Shown here piece after piece: positions 12,601 through 27,600 of a DNA stretch of 64,000 nt. Position 1 is the first letter of the stretch; the number at the start of each line of letters is the position of its first letter. The notes below the pieces were generated by a model. That model saw nothing but the letters and a program-made list of their open reading frames with translations, was not told the DNA's origin and ran no database searches. The stretch covers positions 1,293,570-1,357,569 of the forward strand of contig VZTJ01002448.1 in assembly GCA_013397795.1 (NCBI GenBank), in the 5' to 3' direction. The translations under genes and the position numbers were made by a program. Source of the DNA: Orthonyx spaldingii (taxonomy: Eukaryota > Chordata > Aves > Passeriformes > Orthonychidae).

Positions 12601-15600
12601 AACCTCCTGTGTCCTTTTTTTTCATATTGCCCATGTAGGAAATATTTCTGTAATACCGTGGGACTGGTTTACAAGTCTGTTAGAACCTGTAGCATGCTTT
12701 GGGTTTTCCCAGTCTAGTCTGTATGTAACTTCTTCACTGGTCACAAAGCAGTATCTCTACAGTGAACTTTGAGCTTTATACCTAACAGCAAATCTTGTGC
12801 TTCCTCTTGGCTGTTCCTGAGCAGAACAGAAAAAGGATGAGTTCTTGTCTTCTTCTCAGAGATACTACAGTCTGCCCTCTCTGATTTACTGCTGTTTTTT
12901 CACAAAGCTTGTAGGAACACAGTATTTTTGAGATTTTTCAAATTTATTATTTATTTCAGTATGAGTGAAAACTGGTAAGGATTCAAGAGATATAACTCTT
13001 GCTCTCTAGTATTTCCTTATAAGTTCAGTTTCTGTAGAAAGCTAAGCTTAAATTCTCTTTTAATTAGCATGAAGTGAAAGAAATAGACACTTTAAAAAGT
13101 AAAGAAGAAAGAAAGATAAGTACTTTTAAATAAACCATTAAATAAACCAGGAAAATGTGTGTAGGTTTTTTAGTTTGTTTTTATTACAATTCATTAAATT
13201 TGATTTATGAAAAGAACGTATTTTTGTGTAGGGTACACAGCTTGAAGATGGACATAATGATGATTTTGTAACTCTTGATAAGAAAGCTCTCCTGCAACAA
13301 TGCTATACAAACAAGCCTTATAGTATGCAACACAACGTAAAGAAATCAGAAGCTGTAAGTATTTTTACTGGTACTATGCTGCTAACCACTTAGACGTGGA
13401 GAATGGCTTCCCAGATGTTCAACACAAGTTATGCTTTTGGGGATTTGGGTCTAGTATGTAATTGCAGCCATTGAAATCATGTGAGTTTCTCTCAATGGGA
13501 GCTGAACTGAGCAATCCAGTGAGCTTTTTTAAAATCTTATTTGCAATGCTTGTATTTTATGCAGTGATGTATATAAATGAGAATGCAAATTATGAGTAAT
13601 ATATACAGATATACTCATACAACTAAGAATAACTGAGGTAGTTGAGTGAACCTAAACATAATGTTACATTCAGTGCCAGAAGTGGGACTTTGATGATTCC
13701 TGTGGGTCTCTTCCAGCTCAGAATATTCTATGATTCTGTGGTTTCCTCTGATCTGTAGCATTTAGCTGAGCCTGTATTCAGTGGTCCATGTGTTCCATAA
13801 TTCCATCAGCACTGCTGCTAGTATTAGATTAAGTCAGCAACAACTTTGGCCGAGTCTTCAAGCTACAGGAATGGAGCTTCTACAGTGTCTCTAGGCAACA
13901 TCTTCATGTGACATGCTACTCTGTGTGAAGAAGTTCTTCCTGTTGTCCACACCAATCCTCCCAAGGCTCAGTGTGTAACCTTCACCTCTTGTTATACTGT
14001 TGGCAACTGTCAAAAAAATTTGGTTCTCTCTTCTTTGTAACTTCTCTTCAGAGTGCCTCAGAGCTGCTGGTTCTGCACACTAAACAAACCCAAACTCCCT
14101 TAGTTGCTCCTTTCAATTGCTTTGGCTTTGATGTTCTGTCAGATCCTTTCTGAGGGAAGGAGGGAGCCCTGAAGTCTGGACACTAGTATGGACTCACTAG
14201 CATAGAGGGGAATTAAAACTTTCATTACATGGATGTACCCAATATGCTTCTTTAATTTTTTTACACTGACATGAATTTTACCCTTTTTGGGTAAAAATTG
14301 GACTGAACAATAGGAGTCTTCCCCGTCTGAGGCCAGGCCTTGAATTTAGGATTATTTACAATGATGAAGAGCCTTGATTTGATATTGCATGATTCAGTAT
14401 TTGCATATGCATAGTGATGGCTTTTGTAACTGGTTTTTGAAGATATTGTTGAAAAGGGTAATGCATTCTAGCTTTCTCATGGACTATTAAGACATGAGAA
14501 ATTTTATGATTTTTAAAGTAAATAGTAATTTTAATTCATTTTCTTTGCTCATCACTAGGAGCACTGAATTTTGCAACATTGCAAGCATTTATTTGATTTC
14601 TAGTGTTGAAGTGAATGCAGATGTTGCACTACTGAGGTTACTATTAATTTTCATGATAAGAAAATCTTTTGAGAAAGTACTCAAGCTTTTATTTTTGGAA
14701 TAAATGAAAAAATCTATACTACAGACTGAAGATAATGGAAAAAAGTTTTGAAGTATCTCTAGAGTAACTACTTAATGCTAAAGCAAGTACAGTGAAAGCA
14801 GTGAGAAAGGGAGCAGTGCAGCACCACAAAAGAAGAGATATCTGTGACTGCCATGCTTTATAATAAAGCCAGCAGGTGTCTGAGCAGGTTTTACTGGGAC
14901 CTTCAGAAGCCCTTTTGTTATTGATTAGCACTCATGGTTACACAGGCTGACTCTCTCCTAAAGAAGCATCTCAGGCTCTCCTAGGTTCAAGCTTGTGATA
15001 GTGGTAGGGATACTGGAAAAAATGGCAGTAGTAACTGCCTGTATTCCATTGCATATATTCCATTGTGTAAATGTTGCCTCAGTTGTTGGCGTTTCATTTG
15101 AAGGTGCTTTAAAATTTTGCTTAAGAATACGCGATGTTAACATGTCCTTTTACTGTAATCATTACCAAAAAGTCAAACGTTGAAGTAGCACTTCTCTTGA
15201 TTTCTCTATAATTTGGGATGAATGTTCACTAGTGGGGTTCTGCAGGGGTCCATCTTAGGCCCTGTGCTTTTCAACATCTTCATTAATAATTGGACACAGG
15301 ACTGAAAGGGATACTGAGCAAATTTGCAAGTGATATAAAAACTGGGAGGAGCTGCTGTCTCGCTTGAGGGCAGGGAGGCGCTGCAGAGAGACCTGGACAA
15401 ATCAGAGGGCTGAGCAATCTCCAGCCATGTGAAGTTCAACGAGGGAAAGTGCTGGGTTCTGCTCCTGGGAAGGGGCAACCCTGGATGTACGGCCAGACTG
15501 GGGAAGGAGAAGCTGGAGAGCAATGCCATGGGAAAGGGATGTGGGGCTCCTGGTCAATGGCAAGTTGAACATGAGTCAGCAGTGCCCTGGCAGCCAGGAG

Positions 15601-18600
15601 GGCCAACCCTGTCCTGGGGGCATCAGGCACCGCATCATCAGCCGGGCAAGGGAGGGGATTGTCCCTCTCTGCTCTGCACTGGGGAGGCCGCACCTCGAGT
15701 GCTGGGGGCAGTGTTGGGCACCACAATACAAGAAAGATATAAAGCCATTGGAGAGTGTTCAAAGTAGGGCAACGAAGTCTGTGAAGGGCCTTGAGGGAAA
15801 TCTGTGTGAGGAGCAGATGAAGTCACTTGGTCTGTTCAGCTTGGAGGAGACTGTGGAGAGACCTCATTGTGGTCTTCAGCATCCTCATGAGGGGAAGAGG
15901 AGTGGCAGGTACCAATCTCTTTACTCGTGTGACCAGTGACAGGACCTGAGGAAATTGCCTGAAGTTGTCAGGGGAGGTTTAGGTTGGACATCAGGAAGAG
16001 GTTCTTCATCCAGAATGTGGTTGGACACTGGAACAGGCTCCCCAGGAAAGTGGTCACAGCACCAAACCTGACAGTTCAAGAAGTGTTTGGACAATATTCT
16101 CAGGCACATAGTGTGACTCAGGGATGGTCCTGTGCATTGTCAGGAGTTGAACTCGATGTTCTTTTAGGTTCCTTCCAGTTCAGTTTATTTCATGATTTTG
16201 TGATTCACAGTCCATGTGTCATTGCCAATAGATGTCGTATATAACCTCTGAAGAAGGTTGGTTTTGTCTGAATGGTCATATTTAGGGAACAACAGTTACT
16301 ACTTTTTTACCAGTGAGAGCTGCTGCAAGTTCAATGTTTGCCTTTGCCTCTGCATTTTTGTAATTTCATAGTAGAGTTTCTGTCTAAGAGCAGAATGGAA
16401 GATGTTTCATGAAAGATTACATTCAGTTACCTAATACTCAATTGAAATTTAGAGTGCCAAAGGTTTTCTTTGTTTGGTTTTATTTTAAAATCAGATTCTT
16501 TTCAGCATGCTAACTGGTTTGGATCCATAATCCAGGGTCCATGGAATATGTTATAATAAATACTGCTCTGTATTATCACTGTGTCCTCCTTTACATCTTT
16601 TTAATACATCTGTTGCAGCAGTTAATGGGTAAAGAATCAGTAACTCAGAATAAAGCACCCTGCAGTTCTGATAGGTGCAAAAATGAAACATGAAAGCAAA
16701 CTAAAAAACCCCCTATCTCTTATAATTCAGAAATCTTCTAAGGCTTAAAATCAGCTTGGAATAACCAACAGCTGGTCTGGTGTTGCATTAGTTACTTGGG
16801 TTTTTTTGATTTGCATTTTTTTTTTTGGCTAGTGCCAATCAGTATTTATTTGAAGGTTGTGAATTCTACCTGTAACATCTCTGTGGAATTAGGAATTATC
16901 TCTTACAGGTACCTGGGAACCTTTCAGTTCTTCATCCATGCAAAGGCTAGATCTCGCTAGAATTTGGTTTGCACATAAGACCAATTAGAAAAATATCTTA
17001 ATTGTTTGGTTTCAGAATCTCTAAAAAAATGCAAGGTTGCATAAACCCTCTCAGTAACAATAGCCTCTATTTTCTCATATATAAAAATAATTTTTTGGAA
17101 TAAAAGACAAATTTAAATGCAGTAAAAATGTTCAGAAATGTGGAAGATATAAAGAGACGCTGAGGCCTGGTTATTGTTGGTGGCTTCCGTACTATCCTGG
17201 GCTATCCTCTTGTGCTTTGGTTTCTCTCTGTAACAGGTCATGATCAATGCCTGCACACTTTACAGTGAATGGCACAAGGTTATGGTTCAGTGTTACTCTA
17301 ATGAAAATAATAAGAAGATCATGTTAAATCCCCGTTCCTCTTTAGGATGATATTTCCTGAAAGGTTTTTCAGACTGACCTGTCTCAGCAGAAAATTATTG
17401 TGGCATGCAGGAAAGAAAAATCTTGCAACTGAGACTAAGTCTTAAAAGAATTTTTTTGACTAAATATTGCTGGAGGTAAAGTTTTATTCTCTTAGTTGGA
17501 ATCTGTGTCAACCATAAAACCTGGAATAATGTGACTCTCCTCAGGCTCTATTGTACTTACAGGATATATTGGAAACAATACAGAAATAAGGATTTTTTCT
17601 GTCAAATACTAGAATTCTCATATTTATTACTACTAATATGCATAGACAAATGAAGTGTGTAGCAAAGAATATTATATGTCTATTTTTATGCAAATGGAAC
17701 TCTATTAAAAATGTAAAAAATATTAATTATGACATTGGTAAGTTTGTGACCTCTGAATGCTGTCTTAAAGGGTAATTTATTGTTTGAAGTGGCTGCTGTT
17801 GTATATTTCATTTGTTTTCAGTCAGTTTTTCATTGCAGGAGGATGTTGCTGCAGAGAGGAGAAAACAGGCTGTTGTAGAACAAGTTATGGTGGATCAATT
17901 ATGTAGGTAAATGAATTTATAATATAAAATTTCAGTTTTCCCTACAGAAGAATTTAGATCTGTTAGTGTGTGGCTTTTCTTGCTTAAGAAGTGTTTTGGT
18001 CATCTTGTTCCAAGTCTTACAAAATATTATGTAGTAGCATTATTTGCAAAAATTCTTTAAATGAAAAGTCTTCTTAATGCAACTTAAAATACCAGTTTGA
18101 AGTGTCATGTGTATGTTAATTTTTTTTCTGGAAATAATTTTTAATTTTGTACTTGAACCTATTTTAAGGGCTTTACAATAGCACCTCAAAAAAATATATG
18201 GATGCCTGATGTTATAAATTACACTTCCTCAATACTTATTGTCCTTTCTAAAAATCTTAGCTTTATTAATATTTATTAGTCCTTTATTAATACTGATACA
18301 GCACCTTTCAGGTATAAAGAAGTATTATACCAATGCTGGGCATATAGGAAAAAAAGGCACTATTATGAATTGTACTGTACCAGGCTGTACAGTAAGATCT
18401 GCTGCCTTCATTGGTATCCCTTTAGCTTCAAGAAAGCATCACTTCTGTGCAGCAAGATCCCTCTATTTTAAGCATGCTTTAATAATTCAGGGCTTTATGC
18501 AAGCTGTCTGGTTATGACAATATAGGAAGATGCAAATTGGTTTAATATAGTTTCATGTTACTTTACACTTACTAAAAATTATCTGTGGGTACATCTAGGT

Positions 18601-21600
18601 TATTTTGCATTCTGTTCATAGTTTAGAATCTGTGGAGTCATCTGCACTGGTGTTCCAGCCCACCAAATCCTAAAATTTTGAGGTTGAAATGTTGTTGCAC
18701 TTCACCATTTTAGTTTTTCTTTGTTTCTGTTACAATGGCAGTTTAAATGACCTATATTGTTTAAAAGTCTATTAATGCTTTTACACTATTTAAAAGCTGA
18801 GATGATAAGAAGGTTGCCTGAGGGAAACAAGATTGTCATGAAACACAATGTTAAATTCCAAGTATCATTTAGCAGGATTAAAATCATGGAACTATATAGG
18901 GTAGAAATCCTAAGTTTTCAAATAAGTACTTGGCCTGTGACATATCCCTTTAAAGATTATTACAGAGGTGATCTTAAAAATACACTGGTTATGTTGAAAT
19001 ATGTTAATCCTACTGATGTCGCATTAAACGTAGGGCTTTGTGCATCTCGGATCATGGATGCCCATCCTGTGTTTAACCTCCTTCTGCTGCTTTGCCTTAT
19101 TTTTTCCATTTTTTCCTTCTCCTACTCTGAACTCTTCTGTTGATAATATCAAAACAATATTCAGTAGTGCTGCAGCTGCATCATGATGAAGTTTTAATTT
19201 AAAAAAATCTCTCTGTTTATGTTCCAAATATAACTCTGCCAGTACTTCCAAACAAATTGGTATCAGATACCAGGATGTTAATCAGAAAAGATTAGTTCAA
19301 AACTGTTGTATGAAAAAAACTATTACAGGAAACACAAAGGTGTTTTGAATATTTTTTCTAGTAGAGCAAATCTTGCAGTTAAATCAGTGTAACTGATGTG
19401 TACAAAGATAGATCTGTACAGATCAGAGAGCAAGTTTAGAAGATTATAATAGCCATGCAAAATTATTTTTTTCCTTCTGATAACAAACCATTTCAATAGC
19501 ATAACAAGCATCTCATTTATTTTTAAAGGGTCTTTTGTTTACTTGTTGAACTGATACAGAGAATATAAAAATGTTTAAAAACCAGTTCATTGATTTCTTT
19601 TCTGCTTCTTGGGACTTCAAGATTCCCTCAGCTGTGTAGTCAGTGCTTTGAAGGAGGAAGTGCCAATGTTTTTGTTGGATGACAGATTGGATGGAACTCT
19701 GAGCAACCTGGTCTAGTGAAAGGTGTCCTGCCCACAGCATGGGGATTGGAACTAGATGATCTTTAAAGTCCTTTTCAGCCCAGGCTATTCTATGATTCTG
19801 TGGTGATGTCACTGGCCAGTACTAGTAACTGATACCACTGATAATTGGAGGGAGCCATGGTTAAAGAATATCACTGATGGAATATTTACAGAAATAGTGG
19901 AAGTGGTGAAAAACACTACAAACCTTCATAATACTAAGATTTATTTTATGTAAAGATATATAAAATATACTTTAAATGACACATATGTACATATAGCATT
20001 ACTACATAGTAGTGTACTGCCAGAATATGATTGCAAATGTTTGAGTTTGAGAAACAGACTTAAGTACTTGTAAAAACAAACAAAAAATTAGGCCCCATAA
20101 AATTTATGCAAACTTAATGGATAATTCCAAGATTGTATTGCTGTATTATTCTTGGGTGTTTTCTTTCCTGAGTAAGAATATATAAGACCTGAAATTCAGC
20201 CATACTAATAGTCAGAGGGCTTCTCCATGCTCTTTGTGGCCAGAGCTGTTATAAGTGATCCAGAGCAGTCCACACCTTCTGATGTTTGCAAGGATGCACA
20301 AGGACTTCTGGGAGCTGGGACAGCACCAATGCATTTTAGAAAAAGGACACTTCATGAAACAAAGTAAGTTTATAGAAATACGTTTTCTGCTGTAGTTTTT
20401 TTTTTTTCGGCTCTGTGAAGTCTGTTTGCCTTTCCAGATATTTTATTTTTGGCTTGGATCTACCAGCTTCATGTGAGGCCTTTTTTGTAGCCTTCTTGTG
20501 CTTTTTATTGCCTAGTGGGATAACAGGGACCTTTTTATGTGAATTCTCTGTATAATATGATTGATTCACAGAATTTATAAAATCTGGGAGAACATTGTTA
20601 AGCTTATATTGGTATTATTCATCACAAGGTTTTGCCAGCTTTTTCCAAGCTGTTGGATGCTTGCAATCCTGTCATATCCTTTTAGAGATTCCTATCCTGA
20701 GATGCATAAATTGCATAAATATGCATCTGTAAATGCTAATGTAGATCTTCACAATATAATCATACTTTTCTTTCATGTTTTGATTTCTGCTGCAATAATT
20801 AACCCTATTGCATTTAAATGACATTCCTGGACGGTCAGTATTGAAATAGTAGCTCCAAGGGCTTAAAAAAACCTGAGGAAACACTGTGATCCATAAAATG
20901 AAATGAGTTTGCAGGTCTGAGTTTTGTTCTGTTAATTTTTCTCAACATTCAGGCAAGCATTTCTGCTTTGTGCATTTTAACATCCCGCTCTAAAGCTTTC
21001 TCATCAAATGTCATCTTTGTATTCTTAAAAAAAAAGACAACAAAAATCAGTCTTAATTTCTTACATCCATCACATAGACAAATCTCCATTTCTGGAACTA
21101 GTAATAGGGCCAATATAAAATATTCAGATGGGTAAAAAAGCCTCAACCTGGGTATTTTTGCAAGAGAACACATTGATTAGTGGAAGTATGGTGAGTGGTA
21201 GAGGTTTAAGTCTTTATATAAGTGTGTATAAACACATTTTCCCATTCATATCTATGCTCTCTGTAAATGTACTCTCATATTATATAATAACAGAACACTT
21301 CACAGCTCTGAGTTGCTTTCTAATTCAACTACAAAGCATCATCTCCTCAGCCAGTTGCCAAGGATACCGTATTTCATGTTTTTTGCTGTTTGAAAACAGT
21401 TGCTTTTTATGTAACATTTATCTGATCTGTGAGCATATAGGTATCATTAACATGCTGCATTATTTTCACAGAATAAGGACCAAATCAGGACTAACTGAGA
21501 ACATGCTCTCCAACAAGCTACGCTTTGATAGTAGGATTATATCGAGGTAATCACAAATTCTGTGAAGCTTTTCAATTCTCTGAATTTGTGAATAGTGATA

Positions 21601-24600
21601 TTTACTCTAATTAATTGCACTGAATGCTTCTGCTCTCTGTGTTGAAGAAAAAAAGTACATGTGGGTGTCCACGTATAGTACAAATTTTGACATGGCTAAT
21701 GGATAGTGGCTTTACAGTCCCACTGTACAATGTTAAGATCTGTAAGCAGTGTTGTGTTACCATCATACCCATAGCTCTATTCAGGACAGTTAGCACAGGG
21801 GCTGTGTAAAATAGTGTTTTTAGCTGTTGCATCTCAGTTGATTGAAATGATTTTAGCCTTATCTTAGATGTGGCAACTGCTATAAGTACTAATGGCTTTG
21901 CAACTTGTTCATAGCTCCATATGTATTAAATTTTAGATCATCTTTGAAACTGTTGTGATTTGAGTAGTGGTGACACAAACATATTTTTCAGTACTGAAGG
22001 TGTTGCTTTTCTGCATCTGTGAGCTGTACACTTGTTAGACATAGCTGAGTATTCAGCAACATACTTTCATGAATGCAGTAGTCCTGGTGTATGTAATCCT
22101 TTAGTTAATGAGTGAAAATTAGATTGGTATACTAAAACATGAAGCCTCCAGAGGTGTTTTTAGCATTAAGGAGAATGGAATATTGAATTAAAATATGTGA
22201 CCGAATGCACAAATTGAATTTTCATGGTGGGTTAAAGAAAATAGTCCAATAGCTCTTAAAAAAAAATAAGTTGTACAGCATGCAACATTGGGAATAAAAT
22301 AGATACTGAGAGCAGCTCTTGACAAGAGGGTGGAAGCTCTTGAGGGTGCTGGTGGATGAGAAGCTCAACATGATCTGGCAGTGTGCACTTGCACCCAGGA
22401 AACCGAACTTGTCCTGGGCTGCACCAAAAGAAACACGGCCAGCAGGGTGAGGGAGGGGATTCTGCCCCTCTGCTTCTCTCCTGTCAGACCCCACCTGCAG
22501 TGCTGTGCCCACCTCTGGATTCCCCAGCATGAGAAGAACCTGTTGGGGTGAGTCCAGAGGAAGGTCACAAAGATGATCGGAGGGATGGAGCACCTCTCTT
22601 ATGAAGACAGGCTGAGAGAGTTAGAATTGTCCAGTCAGGAGAAGGGAAGGCTCCAGGGAGACCCTCTGGCAGCCTTCCAGTGCCTACAGGCAGGTTGCAG
22701 AGGGACTTTTTTACAAGGGCTTATAGTAATAGGACAAGGGGGAATGGCATTAAACTAAAAGCAGCCAGGTTTAGATTAGATATTAGGAAGAAGTTCTTTA
22801 CTGTGAGGGTGGTGAGGCACTGGGAGAGGTTGCACAGGGGATACCTCATCCCTGGAAGTGTTCAAGGCCAGGCTGGATGGAGCTCTGAGCAGCCCGGTCT
22901 AGTGGAAGGTGTCCCTGCCCATGCCAGGGGTTTTGGAACTAGATGATCTTTAAGGTCCCTTCCAACTCAAAGCATTCTGATTCCAAAATAACCATCACTT
23001 ATGTTTGGGTTGAATTGGATTTATAGAGATGAAAAACATAAAGCTGCTTTTCAATTTTCCTTCTAGAAATGGTCATGATGCTTGTAGAGAGTTGATTGGA
23101 TTTTTTTTTACATGTGACAAATCCCTTACTGTGTATGAATTTCGACAGTTTGGAAAAAACAGGTAGGATAAATTACATTTTAAAAAGGTTTTAGAAAACA
23201 TATTTCACTGTATCTAAGAAGCCTAAATAAATTTAATTGTTTGAATACCGGTTTTGAATTATTTCACAGGACAAATGCCTTGCCTTTCATTCAGAAGGGA
23301 GTTTATCAACATCAGCGTGGACAAAGAATGGGAAAAGCTTATGATCTTAGTGACTTCTACATTGTAAGTATTCTCCTGCTGAGTGTAAAACAATTTTTTT
23401 GGAAGTAGTATTTGGATATTTGAATTGACAATTGTGATCTAGCCTTCTGGGAAGCCCAAAAATCTTCCCCTTGAGTAACATTTTTGAATTAAAGATTTTC
23501 AGAAGTCTGGATTATTTTGTTGTCCCACGTTTTAGTGATTCCAATTCAGGTTTCAGATTAAGCTGTAGTTTGCAGTTGTCCCCCTAGAGGGCACAAGACT
23601 GCAGACAGTGTGGACGTTTTGGAGGAGAAATGATCCACTCGGGAAGGAGACTCCTGAAGAGGGAGTACACCAAAGTACTTGTTGAAAGTAAATAATCTTT
23701 GCAAGGTCTGCTGGCATTTTAAACTCGAAGCAATGCTTAAATATTTTTTAAATATGAAGAAATTGCAGGTTAATTGTTTTTAACCTACAGTTAGAAATGT
23801 AAACCACCAGCTGTTTAGAGCAAGTGTATGAAACAATGTTAAGATTTGTCTACTAGATAATCTGATGACTGATTAAAAATCATATTGCACCTTCTATACT
23901 GCTGTAGTTCTGTACTGAGTTAAGTGTTCATGGTTTATAAATACTTGAGCAAATTTTCAATTACAGACTGTTTTCACCAAATTCTTCACATGTTTCTGCA
24001 AATCTGAAGTTTAGAGCAAAACCTCTGTTTGTGTGAAATGTTGAAAGTAAAAGAAGTTACCATTAGTTTTTAGTTTGTTTTGTCTAATCATATGCCTATC
24101 CTAACTGCTTACACAACCACCTAAGACTTTCCAAGATGAAATAGATGAGTTTATGATATGGAAGATAAAGCTACTTGTTAGGGATTTTCATATTTTATTG
24201 TCAAGTGTATTTTTGCAGTCTGCAGATTGAAATATGTTCTGAATAAAGATGCATCATAAAGTCTTCTGGAAAATGTACTGCTTCGAGTTCAGTAGCTCTT
24301 TGGAATGACGTTGTATCTGTGATTCTCTGTATCTGCAGTCATGCTTTCTGGGCTGACATTAAGATATGCAGATCTCTCACAAAGTCCAAGTGGTTGAGAC
24401 ACTTGCACAATAACAGTATCTCTGTCTCCTCCTTCCAAATTCATGCATTTTGGAGACTTTATAACCCAAGCCTGCCCAGATATTACAGTTAGAGCTACTG
24501 CATTTTTTGTTCTTCTCAGCATTCTTTGCTTTTAGTTTGCTGCTTTTCTCTCTTTCTTTCCCCTTCCCCTTTATTTACGAAATACATGACCTATTTTTAA

Positions 24601-27600
24601 ATCATTGTGTGCTTTACCAACAGGGAGCTAATCTAACTTTCCGAAGTGCTGATCATAACCTTCCGGAAAGTGTTAAGCAGAGCCCTGTCTTCACCCTTCG
24701 TGTGATAAGTATTGATGAAGCAGCTATGGTTTATCCAAAGTAAGTGCTGCTAACTGTTTTGCAAATTACCTTTCCTTACTTAAGCAAAAAAAGATTTTTT
24801 TGAGCTCCTAATACCTTATACTGCTAAAACCAGAATCCATATTTAGACTGCTGTTAGGAGAAATTAGTAATAGATGTTAGTGGATTTTGTGTAGTTCAGT
24901 AACTTCCTAGAATGGTAAGGAGTAATTTTAAAGTAAGAATTGAATTATGAAGTTGTTCTATTTGCTTTGTTGGAGGTCACATGTTTTTATATACAAATCA
25001 TATACTGAAAATTTTATTATGTGATGAATGAAAATACTACATTTGGGGATTTTTTTTAATGATCAACATTATTATTATTGAATCTTTTGCGATGTGTATG
25101 CTTGAATCTTACATCAGTCATGATAATGCAAGTGTTTTGAACACATGCAGAAGAATCAGAGGTTTATCTCTCTATTTTTCCTTGTCATTTTCTTTTTCCT
25201 TTCTCTCTGCTCATTCTTCCAGATATTGCTACATGTTGAAGACTTTAGGCAGTAGGACAGGATTTCTGCATTTACTCTTTCAAAATAGTTTTTGTTAAAT
25301 TATATTGTTCCAGAGCCTGAAAGATGAGAATTTTTTAGAATTTTTTCAAATGGTTAGGTAAATGTTTAATTTTGAGTATGTGTTTCATACCAATATCTAT
25401 ACAGAAGTAATCTGTCTTGGAAATTAAGCATCTTTCTCTATGGTTTCTGGCTTTTATTGTGAGTATAATGCTTCTTAGCATTGCTGTGCCTGCCTGAACA
25501 CAGAAATGATTTAACAGAGTTGGAAATACAGTCAGGGTTTGATTTCTCAAATTTTGTGTTAGCTGATAGCAGTTGTTACAAGACAGAAATTTTCATAAAA
25601 TCATGGGGTCGTAGAAAGGGACCTCAAGAGGGTCCCTAGTCCATCCCCCCTACTAGGAGCAGGGTTTACTACAGCAGATTTCTCAAGATGCAGCAGATTT
25701 CTGCATCTAGTTGGGTTTTTACATACCTCCAGTGATGAAGGCTCTGCAACCTTTATGGGCAATTCAGAGTGTTCTCTGAATAGTGTTCAGTCACCCTCAT
25801 ACTAAAAAAGTGTTTCCTTATTGTTCAGAGAGAACCTCCTGTGTTTCAGTTTGTGCCCATTGCCTCTTGTCTTGTCATCAGGCACCACTGAACAGAGCCT
25901 GTTTCAGTTTTCTTTACTCCTTTCTGGCAGCTATTCATATGTACTTGAGGGTAAGATCTTCACTCCTATGATCCCTTCTTGATTAGGAAGAGAATAATTT
26001 TAATCTCAATTAAATACGCTTAGTATCTAAAGACTACTTTGTTAGCAGAACTTGACTATTATTTTTCTTTCTGCAAGTGTTTATACACATGAAGCTTGTT
26101 CTCAGTTACGGTAATATTCCCTTAAAGTCCCTTTACATTGAAAGCTTTGCAAAGGAGCCATAGTAAGCTAGCGGTGCACAGAACAGTAAATTAAAATTTA
26201 ATTGGTTCTAAAACTATATAGTTGTATGATGTTTAGTGCTAATTGTTCCCTCTCGGCAAGGTTTCAGTGAAATAAAACACAATATAGTTTAATTTCAGAC
26301 AGTTTATGTAAGACATTTTACGTCTCAAAAGCCTATCACTCAAGTAAACAGTTTTTCTTTCATTTGCTGCTAATCTTATACCTGTGAAATTTGGAGTTGA
26401 ACCAATGTTATCTCTGAATAGCAGAACCAGAAAGAAGACCTGGTCAATGGATTTTAATTTTGGATTTTCTTCTACCTGTGGTGGAATAGATTATTTCATT
26501 TTTTTATACTTTCTCTGTGTTCTTTCCGTTAGTGACTGAATTTCAGTCTGTCTTTTTCTTCTGTATGAGGATGTTATAGAGCTGTCTTTTCTCTGGTGCA
26601 AAACTCTTGAATTAAATCCTCTTACCTTCATTACTCTACTGACAGAAAATCCTGTTCAGTGACAGTCCAAAAGGTCTGCTGCAGGTTCCCAGGAGCAGCT
26701 ATACCCTGGTATCACAGACCATGAATCTTTTGGTTTACATGTGTTCTACAGGGAGCACATTGTCCTCTGCAGGTGGTTGTCAACTTTTCAGTTTAGGTGA
26801 TCTGAGGTAGCTAAGCTTTTAGGAACTTTGTAATGGGAAGTACTCAAAGTAGAGATGAACAGTCCTACAAGATAGCGGAGAGATAAGTATTCGGCCTCAG
26901 AAAGCAGGAGGAGAAGTATCCCATGGCAAAACACTGGTGAGCAAGCAGCTCAGAGTTGACAGTAGTGCTTTTCCATTTTTTAAAAATATTCTGATTAAAA
27001 TAATTGTAGGACTTTGTTGGCTTGGTTTGGTTTGGTTTTTTTCTTCCAGTAGGTTCTTCCACAATATTTTTTAATCAAGTTTTATAATAATTTCTAATGA
27101 AGACTTATGGGAAGCGCTTCTCAGAAGGGAGCTTACCAGAAAAAACCCCACAAAATTTAACCATAATTTCAAGATATAGTTTTAGTCTACACCCTTGCTA
27201 TTTGTGTTCTAAAGAGAGATTTGAAAAGTATTTAATGTTATTTTCCTGTTAGTGGTTAAATGTAGTTGCTTTAAGAAACTCTTCCAGTGGTATGAGATTA
27301 GGATTGTCTTGAACTAAACTTCTGAAGATTTTATGCACGGGAGGAATTATCCATGATTAATGAGTTAGTACAGGATATGCCAGTGTGGTACTGTTAGAAA
27401 GGAATTTCTGCATATCTGCAGCTGGTCAGCAAGGACTTTTGTGAGCACCCTCTCAAATTCAAGCTATTGGGATATTGTGCTTATAAGGGTAGTATATAAA
27501 TTAAATGTGAAGTTCAGTATGTTGGGATTTTTTACAACAGCTGTTTTGAACATAGTCATATTATATGTAATTTCACCATTCAATATTAATTTTCACTTCT

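Larger units (their letters stand above)
13355..17838 (+). other. CAPS2 coding intron 7
   Basis: A large intron holding three CR1 pieces (13676-13742, 13865-14155, 15217-16207). The remainder is AT-rich with no recognised gene. Confidence 0.5.

Noticed and set aside
18373..18394. Palindrome TACTGTAC-CAGGCT-GTACAGTA
   Set aside because: Eight-base arms are expected by chance several times in 64 kb. No other support.
23585..23690. Possible extra CAPS2 exon after exon 12
   Set aside because: Exons 12 and 13 already join in phase and match human. The candidate has no good donor in a compatible frame.
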